NCBI GenBank assembly: GCA_013365365.1
Contig: JABVXU010000361.1
Span: forward strand, 1-56,432
Source of the DNA: Cruorifilaria tuberocauda
Lineage: Eukaryota > Nematoda > Chromadorea > Rhabditida > Onchocercidae
Direction of reading: 5' to 3'
Length of the DNA stretch: 56,432 nucleotides
Positions 11,083-23,140 of the stretch are shown here, in pieces. The notes beneath the pieces are model-generated. The model ran no database searches. It saw only the letters and a list, made by a program, of their open reading frames with translations, and was not told where the DNA came from. Made by a program: the position numbers and the translations under genes. Numbering within the stretch: the stretch's first letter is position 1; every line of letters begins with the position of its first letter.

Positions 11083-14000
11083 TTAATCAGAACTATCTTC
11101 TGATGATAAATCGACATCCCGTTTTCTAATAGCTTCTTTCTTTATCAATCGATCGGCTTCTAATGATACGGATGAATCATCGAGATCCGATGTAGATATC
11201 AATCCCGGATTGTCCAAATCATAGAGATCGATAAAAATCTGTGGTAAATGAATCATGTCTAAGTGTAAGCGATACCAATCAAGTGCCACTTGGTGTCGAA
11301 GAGCTAAATAATTTCTGTTATTGAAATTTACTTTCTGATAAGTAGTGCTGAGAAGTCATGAATTTCAAAATTCTCCTTTTCCTCAGATTTTTCATTTTGA
11401 GAAAAGCGAGTCAATTCGATAAGAACAAAGGATCTGGATAAAGCTTCCTTAACTACTTTATCAACATTCATTCATGAGTCTCTTTTTCTATAAGAAAGAC
11501 CTATAATCCTGAAAAATTGCAAATTAATGAAAAGTAAACAAGGACTTGAAAAGTGGAAAACAAAATTAGTGGACCAATTGATCGGAGTAGTTCACGTTTC
11601 ACAAGCAGCGAGTGGAAGAGCTCACTCTCCGCTGGTCGTTCTGTTGACAACCGTGATTTGAGTGCATACACTATCCTTTCACGTAAAATGAGCACTTTGT
11701 GAGGCTTTTCCAATTTTGGAATATTATCTAAAGTAGTTGATTGCTTTCAGAATATGAGCTATTGCTTTTGCTATATTAACTTTATTTCTTGAGAGCTTAA
11801 AATAAAACATTGGGAAGTTTATTTCCAGAATTTATTCCTTTACGTTTTTCCAGAATTATTGAACTTCCGATTTCGACTTTTGTAAAACTTGACAACGGGT
11901 GAATGTTGAAATTAGTCATATCGTGTCGAAACAAGCATTATAAATATTTCAAAAGCTATGCGTTCCGGAAGTATCTACATAGTATAACCTTCGGAAGAAA
12001 TAGATCAATTTAACAATTTTGAGAAAAGTATACTTATAATTGATTAACAATTATACTGCGATAAACTACTGAACAGTAGTAGTGATTCCAATAAAACCTA
12101 TTAAAGCCGCATGAGGATGAGAAAATTACTATGCACGTATATGTGAACCTTGCTTCCCTTTACTTGAACATAATTTTTACGAAGGAAAACTAATAAAGAC
12201 AAAAGTTGTGGTTTCAAAGATGCAAAAGATAAAGAGTACTGAACATACCTTGTGTGAACAGAAGAACTGCACAGTACAATCCAAGCAGGCAATCACTAAG
12301 TTTATAACTTTTAAAGCGATCACCAAAGTCGAACATTTGTTTAACGAGTACCAATCCATAAATCATACCGAGTTGCTCTTGAGAAAAAGTTACTCCATGA
12401 GAAAATGTCAATATTCCCAATTTCGAATTCATGGTACGACTGATCCAAACGAGCCATACTTCGAAGAAAGCAGTTTTTACAGCTAAGATTTGATCCTTAT
12501 GAGAGATGTTAAGGAACCCTAAAACTCAAGAATGACAAACAAATATGAAAACTACGTTAAGTAACATTTTCTCACATAAGTAATACATAAATGCTAGCAG
12601 GAAAGCATACGATAATATACACCTCATTCAAATCCTAGATTTTAAAAATACATGATGAAGTATACGAGTTGGAAACATGTACAAATCTTGAAATTAATCA
12701 AACAAAGATTTTCTGAGGTAGATTTATCTTTCAATCTTTAACTGGACATACATATACTTATGAAGAGACAACATTTTGAATATGAAATTCCTTCTCATAA
12801 TGAAAATGTATTGTGCATAAAAGAATATGAAAGAATGATACGAAAATAGACCTGGTATGCGTTTGGCAAATTCAATAAAGCGTCCTAAATCTTCGAATAA
12901 AGCCTCGTTTATGGAATGCCATAGATTGTACCGATTAGCAGAGGGTGATTTACTATTTGGAGACTGAAATTGAAAAGAATTTCCTAGAATATTGAATGAA
13001 ATTGAAAAGAAAATGACATAATATATTATGCGGCTAAAAATGCGCTTACTTTCACAGTGATTGCTAGCATAGGCTTATGAAAAAAGACGAAAACATACGT
13101 AATGCAGCATTCGAGGTTGCAAATTTTTCAAAGTACTAGACACGTAATTGCAGCAAGCAAAATGAGCCTCAGTCACATGATCTATAAAATTTTGCAAACG
13201 TGCATTTGCAATATCCGAAGTATCATAATGAGTGAACTTCATTATTTCTTCCCATGACGGTGCGTTATCAAGTTCATCTCCCTTACGTCGCGGTGTTCGC
13301 CCATAACGTACTGCTGAAAAAATTCAATTTAAACTAATCATGTGTTCCAGTTCTGAATGAAACTCTGATAAGTCCTTTTTATATAACTAACTCAAGTTTT
13401 CCAATGTAATAATGAACGCAACTATAGTCCATAACGTTGACATTTCAGGTAAATAAGCCATTCACATTCATTTTTTTCATTTTTCACTTGAAAGATGGTA
13501 ACACTTAGAGTAAAAAGGAAAGGGACGTACAATCGCGAGACATTCCAACAGCAAGGCATTTTCTAAATCGGCAAAACTGACATCGATTTCGGTTTAAACG
13601 ATGTATTAGACACTTCCCGTCTCTCAAACATCGATATTCCATCTGCTTTTGAATACTACGTCGGAAAAATCCCTAAATCAATATAAAATATAAATGCAGT
13701 CGTTTGCATTTTATTAAAAACAAAGTCGTTTTTTCAAACACTTACTGTACATAGCCGTTATTCAGAGTCTTGAAATTCTACTTAAAAAACATTAACTTAA
13801 TAGCGCTGTCCGAAATATGTGCGAGACAACTTTTGCAATCTCTACAGAAGACAATGCGACAGTGCTATATTATTGCAAGTGATATATTTTGTAGAAGAAC
13901 ATAACTACTCTCTAAAGATAGCAAGATGTCTGATTATTATGAGAGAAAGTAGGGAAGAAGATTTTGACGAAAGAAAATTATGGGATCTTATCTTAAAACA

Positions 14001-16111
14001 TAGAGACGAAGAAAGGAATAAATAAAAGAAAATTACAAAGCATTAAAGAATTTCAACAGCATAGATCATCCACACAGAAAAAGAGGAAGCTGATACAATA
14101 AAGTCACTCTCAGTACTGTGTTTCGGACAATGATAATTTACTCAGTATCTTTTTATTATCGTGATTCTTAATTAGTACATCATAAATTTGTCAATCTTGC
14201 GTCAACATTCTCTTACAGAATCATAATCAGAATGATGGACGAAATTGACAACAGCAATTCTTCCGCACTACCCCAACTAAATTTCTTAGATAATTCATTA
14301 ATCGGATATGCTTTCTATAATGATTACCAAGAAGTTCATCATTTCCCGAGTTCTAATTAATTTGAATGAAAAACGATTGCATTTATTCTTCCAAGTAACG
14401 GATGAAAAATAGGAATTAAAGTTCTACCTTACATCCTTCGCAGGCTGTAACTCCATAATGAAAACCACTCGATTTGTCGCCACATACCTTGCACAATGCC
14501 GGCTTCTCACCTGTCGAATTGTCTGAATAAAGTTCTAAAATTAGGCTTCTGTAAGTTGTCGATTTCTCCTCTCTTAAGTTTAAAACAACATATTTACATA
14601 GAAATGAACAGAAAACGCAAACTAAAGTTATACTGACTCGTGCAGTTAATCATCACTTGTGAATTGAAAGAAATATTTTAATGAGGTCGCAAATGGTGCG
14701 TAAGTTTTGTTCACCAAAACAATACAAATGCTGCCAGCGGCAACTTAAACATGAGCTACGCTGCACTAGATCGTCGAATTATTCCATTATTATGCAGAGA
14801 TGTATTCCTCAAAATTAAAAAGTTATTATAACTGTTTTACTTCGTCTGCAAAAACTTGGGGATTTTTTCTCATTTATGTTTCTTCTTTATCTAGAATGCT
14901 AGATGGTGCTGGAAATGAGTGCGGTGTACCACACAGAGAGAAAAATATGATGACAAATTAGAATTCGTCATTTCTAACAAAAGTGTTCAAGGATTAAAGG
15001 ATTAAAATTCAATCACCTTAAATCGAATACTAAAAATATTGTCAAACGAGAAAAAAGAAGTGAAGTTGTGTCTTGATAAAGAGCACAAATTAATTTGACA
15101 AAAAAAATAAAAATTCTGTGTGGCGGCGCCGCAATTTTTTGTAAATTTATTTTACAGTTTTTGAGTGATATTTCGCAATCATTCAAGTAACACTATCCTT
15201 TAAAAAATTTATGCCATGAAAATCTAAACAGCCTCTTAATGGCATGTGCCTGCTAAACACTTCTTTTATCCACTTCATTGTTCTTCCAATATTACTTCAA
15301 ATAACGGAAAATAAATGGAAATATCTACTAAAATCTTGATAATTTTGTTTAGAGTTAATTAATCACAGGGAGAGATTCAAAAAGTTTTAGCGGATGGAGA
15401 CTAAACTATCACAATAATTGCATTTATTCCAAGAAGCACCACAGGATGGAAGTGCACAGTTGAACATTAAAGTAATCAAAGGACTTCATTCAAATACATA
15501 TGCTACAAAGTGCATTTTCCCGCTGCTTGTGATAGCTGCGTCACATATCCGTGTCGGAATGCAGTGCAAAACAAATGAAGAATGACTGCAAAGTAACGAG
15601 TGTAACCATTGCTATAAGGAGCAGAAAAATTTTTAAATTTTCTGAAAAATTTCAAAACGTTCTAACCGTCTACAGAATTCGAAACCAAATGTGTCTGCGT
15701 ATTATTAGCTGATTTGTTATCATAATAAGACGTATCACAATAACGCAAATCAGCAAGGCGAGTTTGTTGTGGATACGACGGCATTCCATTATAAGTTCCA
15801 GATTGGATGACATAGCCATTCGTTGAATTTGTTGTTTCATTCTGCGATATCACTGCACACGCTGTGTTTGATTGCCGAAAATTCGCAGTTGCCACATAGT
15901 TAGGTTGGGATAAGATTCCAGATGATCTATTCCAATTATTCTGAGTGACATTCATTGGACGTTGTGATGGTACATTGTATGGCACAGATCCATTAGTTGT
16001 TGATCCGGGAATTACTGGTGTTGATGACTTTCTTGTTGATAAAAAAACTGACTCTTTTGACACTTCATTCGAAGGGATGAGTTTTCTCGGAGCTGATGTT
16101 ACGTAACTCAT
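11083..16111 (-). CDS. Nuclear hormone receptor, E78/SEX-1 (NR1E, Rev-erb-related) type
   Basis: Ligand-type nuclear transcription factor. Eight phase-consistent exons (16111-15667, 14522-14428, 13672-13531, 13313-13099, 12963-12852, 12518-12249, 11727-11575, 11303-11083) encode 550 aa. Residues 1-150 form a Ser/Thr/Asn-rich A/B domain. The zinc-finger DNA-binding domain begins [14 protein letters not shown] (159), has P-box CEGCKGFFRR and the second-finger stretch [10 protein letters not shown], and ends in the A-box-like [10 protein letters not shown]. The [10 protein letters not shown] and [19 protein letters not shown] stretches match E78 better than E75. The ligand-binding domain starts near [16 protein letters not shown] and ends with [16 protein letters not shown], followed by an acidic tail. 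An in-frame TGA precedes the ATG, and an acceptor lies 8 nt upstream, suggesting a spliced leader. C. elegans SEX-1 is the likely relative; orthology is inferred. Confidence 0.93.
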
Positions 16112-19100
16112 CGTTCAATCTTAACAAATAATATTCCAGTTTTTTGTTACTATTTAACAAAATATTGACTATATTTTCTACCGAATTTGAACGTAAAATA
16201 TATGATCAAAATGTCACACTACTCTAGAAGTAGAATTGATCGAAATTTCGTTCTGCTGATAGCAGCGATGAGGAAGAATGAAGTAATAGTATAACTTAGA
16301 CAATGAATTATCATAGCAGTTCGTTTCTTGTAAGCTTCCATGGAATTTTGAAAAAATGATTAAAAGAAATGGTTATGCTTCCAATTAAAAACCAAAACCA
16401 CCGCTGTCCATTAAATAATTTTATTCATATTCTTCCTTTTCCCGCCAAATCTCTCGGAAGTATCCAGTTGCTAATATATTAAGTCACAAAACACAGCTAA
16501 AAGTTCTTTTTCATAACCTCAAAATATAAGCAAGAAGTAGAAAAAATAAGAATGAGAATGATAACCGGATGATAAATAGCAATATATGCGTTTCAAATGG
16601 AATGCAAAACTTTTCGATGTCCAGTGATAAGCTGAACTATATCTATTGCATCTGCATTGGTCAAGGTACCACACTTCTACCGCCCGTCACTCCCACAGTT
16701 TACGTGGTCACTACCTCTCCTCCTACCTCACCTTCACTCCCTGTCCTTCCCATGGTCATTCTTTCATATCATCAGTGACTAGGAGTGGTTATTTTACTCG
16801 ACATGTACTACAGTGATCAGGATATAAAATAATAGAAAAAGAGAGAAAGTGAGAGAATTCATGTTGTAATGAGAGAAGGAGTTGAAAGAGTGAAAGAGTG
16901 AGATGGATAATTTAGTGAATAAAAAAATGATACGAGTATAGGTCAGAGGTCATCAGCTAACGAGACATACAGATATTTGCAGTCCACACATATGGCAATA
17001 CTGCTGCCCGCGATTACCTTCTCCGATACAGTTAAATGGATGATGAGATATGAAAAATTGGAGGGAAGAGTAAAGATAAAGAGCTTTCTGGTTAGGACCA
17101 TTCCCGCGCGATGGTCTATTGTGACCTCTTAACAGAAATCCCAAGGAATGGATGTTCAATGAATTCATATTTCTTGGCGCAATGTATAAAATCAACAATT
17201 GATTAAGTACTGAAAATATACACGCCACGAAAATATACAGCCAGGAATTATTATCTACAGTGCTTTTTACACAATTTCGTTATGAATATCATAATAACAT
17301 TCGGGAGTGATCAAGTATAAATAGCTATTTTTATCACTAACTTTAGATGTTTGGTAATAAGATGCTGATGATTCTTTTACTATCTTTGTTAATGGTAATG
17401 CAAATTTATTTTCCCGGGAGAAATTTGAAAAAGAGTTCAAGTGGTATTTTTAAAGTTGATAAGTTATATATGTATTTTTCTCTCTTAAAATTCCCTCAAT
17501 ATATTGTTATTACTTATGCTTAAGTTTGAGAAAGGATTTGATTCTCAAAACAGTTTCCTAATAGCATTTTAAAGGCAATTTTATCTCTTATCCATATTAA
17601 GAACAATGCTGGTGCATTTGATAAATTCAAATTCAGTTCAACTTGCCGCCTATGATTGATTCAAAAGACAGATCATTCTCAAACTATAGTACATTCATCA
17701 TCACTCATGGTATTTGGACGGTAGCCAGTTTTTTTATATCTCCAATTTACTTTGCTGCAATAAAAGGATGAACTTGTGGAGTTGATGTTTTGTCACTATC
17801 TAACAAGATTTTTGTACAGAAAAGCTATATGATCATCTAAATTAAATGATCATTAAAATCATGATATGATAAAAGATATCTGTTATCAGCGCAATTGTTC
17901 GTTGTATATTGTTTTTGAGTAATTCAACACATTCTACTGAATATTTATTTCTATGAAGTTTTTGAAATTTCCTGAAGGATATTCATTTATTCAAAATGAC
18001 ACTAATATTCACATTTCATTATCTCATTGGACTCACCATTTTGTAGAATATTTTAAACATTACAAGTAATTTAACAGTAACAGGCAAAGGCGTTTCAAGA
18101 ATTCCAGACAGACAGTAACGATTAAGATGTCAATAAAAACAGAAAAAAGTGCTTAAATTAGCTACAGCAAATAAAGTAGTATCACCATAGTGAAACTAAA
18201 TTTCCATATTGGTTAATAATGAGGGATGTGTATATTAAGCTTTTGCTTTTAACACTTTAATGAAACACCGAAGTTATTAACGAGAAAATATCACTCAGTA
18301 GGTTGAAACAAATCTTAGAATTCATACACCAAACTCAGGCTTATCACGCAATTTTTCACGCCTTTTAATTTTCTATTAATCTTCATTTCTCTTATCATTG
18401 CAAATCAAAAAATTATCAAGTGATTACCAGAGAAGACATAAATAGCTAAAAGTTCATAGAAATCAAAGTGCATACAATCCTTAAAAAACCTTATAAGTTA
18501 ATGCTCTACGACATAATATCAAATTCAGAAAATTACATTGCTTTTATAGGGATCATTTAAATTGAAGTTTGTAAGTTATGCGATTGAACGTGTAGCATAT
18601 AACTTAGAGATCGGCTAGCAACTGGAAAGAAATAAGACAAAGCCGTGACGGTATCTACGGAAAAAGAAATATTTTTAGAGCTTGAGCTTGCATTTAATCG
18701 GTACGAGTACGATATCTAAAATCCCCGCGAAAAAAATTTAATAAGGACCTTTTTCAAATATTTCTATCATTACTACGTCGCTAATTGTCGCTGAAAATCG
18801 CGAGGGAAAACTGAAGAGATTTGAAGTTTGAAATTACATATTCTGGTCTTAATATGGTAAACAAAATTTGTGGACTCCTTCACAAATTCGTCGGTAGAAT
18901 TATGGAGAAAACAAAGGGTAATAAAATCTCTTGACCTTATTTAACATTGTGAATGGTACTCTCTGTTTGTAAGTTGTAAAAAGGAGCTTTAACTTTATAC
19001 ATATCAAAGCCTTCTTTGTTGTAACGTATGAACCGTATATAACCTGCCAGAATACAAGAAGTCCGGGGCAGAATTAGGCAGAGACCATGCCAACATTAAT

Positions 19101-19466
19101 TTTGAAGGACGAAAGTTGGTTAGTGTGTAAAGTACAATAAATAAAAATTTCTTTAATGTTCGGCGCCAATTTTTTACAATTCGTTCTGTACAATTTCATG
19201 TTAATTACATATAAATATTACAAACTATACAACTGATAAGGAACGGAAGCCAAGCGACTACAAATATATCTCCTTACCGGTAGAGTTTTCTTTCACACGG
19301 AAAAAAATCCTGTTGACCAGTAGATCATTTAAGAATTTAAAGGATGAGGCTTTCGCTTGCACTTGCTCGATAAATATTAAATAAATAATTACTGTCAATT
19401 GATGATATAAGTAATAGATTATTCAAGTTAATGACCAATTTAGCGCAAGGAATTAAAAAACAAAAA
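16112..19466. other. Intergenic region upstream of the nuclear receptor
   Basis: Holds a CT-rich, GC-elevated tract (about 16640-16760), a GA-rich tract (about 16833-16905), a DR1 element (16940-16952) and an inverted AGGTCA half-site (17122-17127). From 17200 to 19400 it is AT-rich with no supported gene. A possible short LTR relic lies near 19018-19177. Confidence 0.5.
16940..16952 (+). promoter_or_regulatory. DR1 nuclear-receptor response element
   Basis: AGGTCA-G-AGGTCA, two perfect half-sites in direct repeat with a 1-nt spacer, lies about 830 bp upstream of the receptor start codon at 16111. A third half-site in the opposite direction (TGACCT) is at 17122-17127. DR1 elements are classical sites for RXR/HNF4-type dimers, and the 5' flank TAT also partly resembles a Rev-erb/ROR site. 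Binding and autoregulation are inferred. Confidence 0.45.
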
Positions 19467-22400
19467 TTAGGACGGGAAAATTGGTGGAGGAATAGTGAGT
19501 GCGAGGGCTTCCCATTCCACCGGAAAGAAGCAGAGCGCCGCCAATACAGCACTCACTGCAAGTATCAACAGCTGCCAATGCAACAGCAAGATAGATCCAT
19601 AAAAGAAAGTGACACAAGCCGCAAGTGACTGCAAAAAATCAAAACAGAATATTATTTAAACAAGCAAATTTAATAAGCAAATTGATGAGGTTAAGGGAAT
19701 TGTTTCACGATTTGTTAACTTAAACTTATTCTGATCAATTTACATAATTCAGTTAACGTGCCTCCAATACAAATTTTATATTTCAAGCTTCAGATGAAGA
19801 AGTTATAGAGCATATAGAAATTACTCACAAACTAATAAAAGTTTTTCACATGAAGAGTAATGAAGACGTAATGGAAGCGAAAGACAAACATTGTAGTCAC
19901 TCTGTTCAAACTAAGAATGATAATCATATGATCATTAAAAAACGAGAATATCTGTTAAAGCAACTATAGTCAAAAGACCTACAAAAAATTAAAATCAGCA
20001 ATGCTGGCATGAGGCATCAAAGCACTTCTCTTCATAATATCGCTGTGTTGAATGAAAAGTACACCATGGGATGGATGAGAAAATAGAAATTCAGATTTAA
20101 GTCATTGGAATCAATCATTCAATCATTTTTTCCTCTCTACAGCAGGTAATGAGCAAAGCTTAAGTTTAATTTATAATTCCATATTAAAACCTTGTTTACA
20201 AAAGAATTACAAAGAGCTAATCTTTTACTCCTTTATAAATAAATGAGAGCAACAAATGAGATTCAATCAGCTTTTGACATCACTTTATCATTTCTGTACA
20301 GCACCGATTCTCTAAGACCCAAAAACTTACAGAGCTTCAATTTCGCAGTCAAATTGAACCTTCGCATATGTAACTTTCACATATTTCACCATGCATTGTG
20401 TTCTAAATCTTTAGCAAAAGCAGATAATCTACTTTGATATGGCTTTTAAGATATTTATGATACCTGATAAAATTTGAAAAGTGCAAATGCGTTGGAACTA
20501 TTGATAGTATAAAGAGAACTGAGAAGTGAATAAATTTGTGTACTCCAACAACTCTCCGCAAAACCAATCATGAAACCACAAATCAAGGCTAGTGAATAGC
20601 TGAAATTGAAGAGAGTAACAAGAAAAGTGCATAAACTAATTATATTAATTCTCAATTTACTCTAGTTTGACTAATAGATTTTACTGCATACAGTACTATT
20701 ATTGTGAATGTAAAATAAAAACTATAATGGAATCATTAAAAACTATCGTAAGTGAAAAAAGCTGCAAACAAAGCTTAGCACTTGGCAAACCAAACTATAT
20801 CATTCTATTCGAAATAAAAAACAACAATAGGACTACTACAGAAACCCATTCCTTTTCTAAAGGAGAATGAAATTATATGAAATAGAAACTCAAAAGCGTA
20901 TTTTCAGTACCAAGAGTATTTCAATTCTTAGAACTTACTTTGGTTCAATATAACCTTTCGAGTACGTTTTATGCAACGGCGCTTCCGTTGGAATATTCAA
21001 AAAAACGCAAAGGAAGGCCAACAGATGAATAATGGTACCCAAAAGGATTATTGGATTGCGACCATAAGCAATCAACCTATTTGCAAAAACCCCAAGTGCA
21101 AGACTACCTGTAAATCACAAAGATAATAAATGCTTTGCAAAAAAATTGAAACATCTTACCAATCTTTTATCAAAATCTACCAATGAAACAAACTTAAACC
21201 TTACCGATGACTTGCCCTCCTCCAACAGCAAGAGCATTATAAGCAATGACTAAGCCGTTATCTCTCAGCTGCCCAAATGCTGCAAGGCATGCTGGATAAA
21301 TACCACTGCAAAACGTCAATTCTATACCCATATAGATGAACACTACAGCAAGCAAGGACATTCGTCGAGTAACCGCCACACGAAATGTATTGCCTTAAAC
21401 AATATAGAATAGATCAAAAGTCTATGCGTCTTTTATGACTGCAAATCAAGCTGACTTTACAAACTCATCTCAACACTTCAAAACCTGAAGACTCGAAAAT
21501 TTGGAACTCTGATCAGAATAAACAGTGAGCACTTAAAAAAGCCATTGATGAGCGAATTTCAGCTTCCAATATCAGCAACATTTAACAGTTTTTTTTTTCA
21601 TGCTTTAGCAGTTAAAGAAAATATAACTAACGGAATTCGTCTTTCCACAGAACAACGGTACGTGGCGTTACTGCACCCCGTACCGATCGCGTTTCAAAAT
21701 TAATTCGACCATTAATAATACTGATACCGTTTTCCTCTTCCACTATACCCTCATTCCTTTCTTCATCGGTGTGTTCAGTACAACATTCCACTATATCCGG
21801 TTTCGTAGGAAGTAGTGCTAATACTATTACACCAATAAAAGTAATCACAGAAAATACTGCATAAATTAATTTCACGGAAGAAACGATAGAACTGCAAATA
21901 ATTCGATTGTGAAAGAACTAGTTAACACTTACAGAACTAAAATTTTATTTACCACAAATCGATTTGTAGTAGTTCAGCAAATAACAATGCGCTTGGGCGA
22001 TATTACGTATTGTCAAGTTTTAAGTGATCTCATTTAAATCATGAAAACAGCGATAAAAATTCGAAAAAAAAAAACTAGGAGAAATCTGAAGTACGAACCC
22101 TGAAAAGGAGACAAATAAGAGAAATAGTCCACCAAAAATGAAGCATGATTGTAACATGGCACAAAGAATACCACTGTTACGTGCTGCAGTATCAATCCGA
22201 GACCAAGTGGTGAGATAGACTCCCTGTCCAGTCCATATCACTAAAATTAGTATTTAACAGTGAAGTACCAGTATGAAAAATCCACACGGGGATTCTCCTC
22301 AAAAATGTTCCTATGCAACTGATTCTAAATTTAACATAAAACTGAATTAACTCATAGCTTCACAAATAACTTACTTGCAGCACCGAAGCCAGTGAGTGCT

Positions 22401-23140
22401 GAAAATAAATAAAGAAAATATATATTCAAATACATAAAGCCAAGCATAAAGATGCAGTACATCAGAGCTCCAAAAATCATTGTCCATTTCGGACTTATAG
22501 CATTTATTATAGCAGGCGCAAGAAAATTCGAAAATGTAAAGGTCAGGTAAATGACTGCGAAGCTGCAAAATACATTAGCTTATAAAGAAAACGATTCCCA
22601 TAATCATGAAATTTACTTTTTAGTTATTTAACTGAATATGTCACTCGACTCAAGTAATAAAAATAATTGTTCATGCTATTACCGACATGCTAGTGAGTGA
22701 TGTTTATGAGATAGTTATCAATCTTCCGATCTGCTATACATGCACAGGTGAGCTATAACTAGATGAATATAATTCAAACGAAACATGAATGGTATGATCG
22801 TGGCTTGCAAATGCATTTTATAATAATCGTAGTAAAAACATACCTATAATAACCGGATTGCTCGGTTATACCTGATGTCGGATGTTTTTCAGCAATATCT
22901 TTGATAATAGCAATCTAAGAATGAGGAAACATTAAAGAGAAAAAAGTATATTACTAAGAGACAGTAAGCATAAATATATAATATCTTCGTTCTATATAAA
23001 CAAAAGGATCCACTAGCCTCAATCATTCCATGGCTAGTGAAAGCTGAAAATATCAACATGAAGCCCAGGCCAAGCTGGATAATACTACGAAAATCCTTGT
23101 CAAACAATACCATTCGAGGTTGCAGAGAACGGCACTTCAT
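19467..23140 (-). CDS. mfsd11: MFSD11/UNC-93-like multi-pass membrane protein
   Basis: Major-facilitator-fold membrane protein of the UNC-93/MFSD11 family; no substrate is established. Exons 23140-22955, 22914-22844, 22562-22375, 22240-22099, 21891-21632, 21393-21205, 21107-20939, 20599-20464 and 19628-19467 give about 500 aa. The family pattern is seen in order: [46 protein letters not shown], a central acidic cytoplasmic loop, [56 protein letters not shown] and LLLHWQLL...CFFPVEWEA near the end. All junctions except the first are unambiguous. Joining exons 1 and 2 in frame needs a 40-nt intron and adds about 20 residues ([10 protein letters not shown] onward) to the first loop. Confidence 0.88.

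Noticed and set aside
11501..11575. Extension of nuclear receptor exon 7 to the next in-frame stop
   Set aside because: The donor at 11574 joins in phase to the exon at 11303 and aligns without gaps to the end of E75/Rev-erb-type ligand-binding domains; the extension is AT-rich intron.
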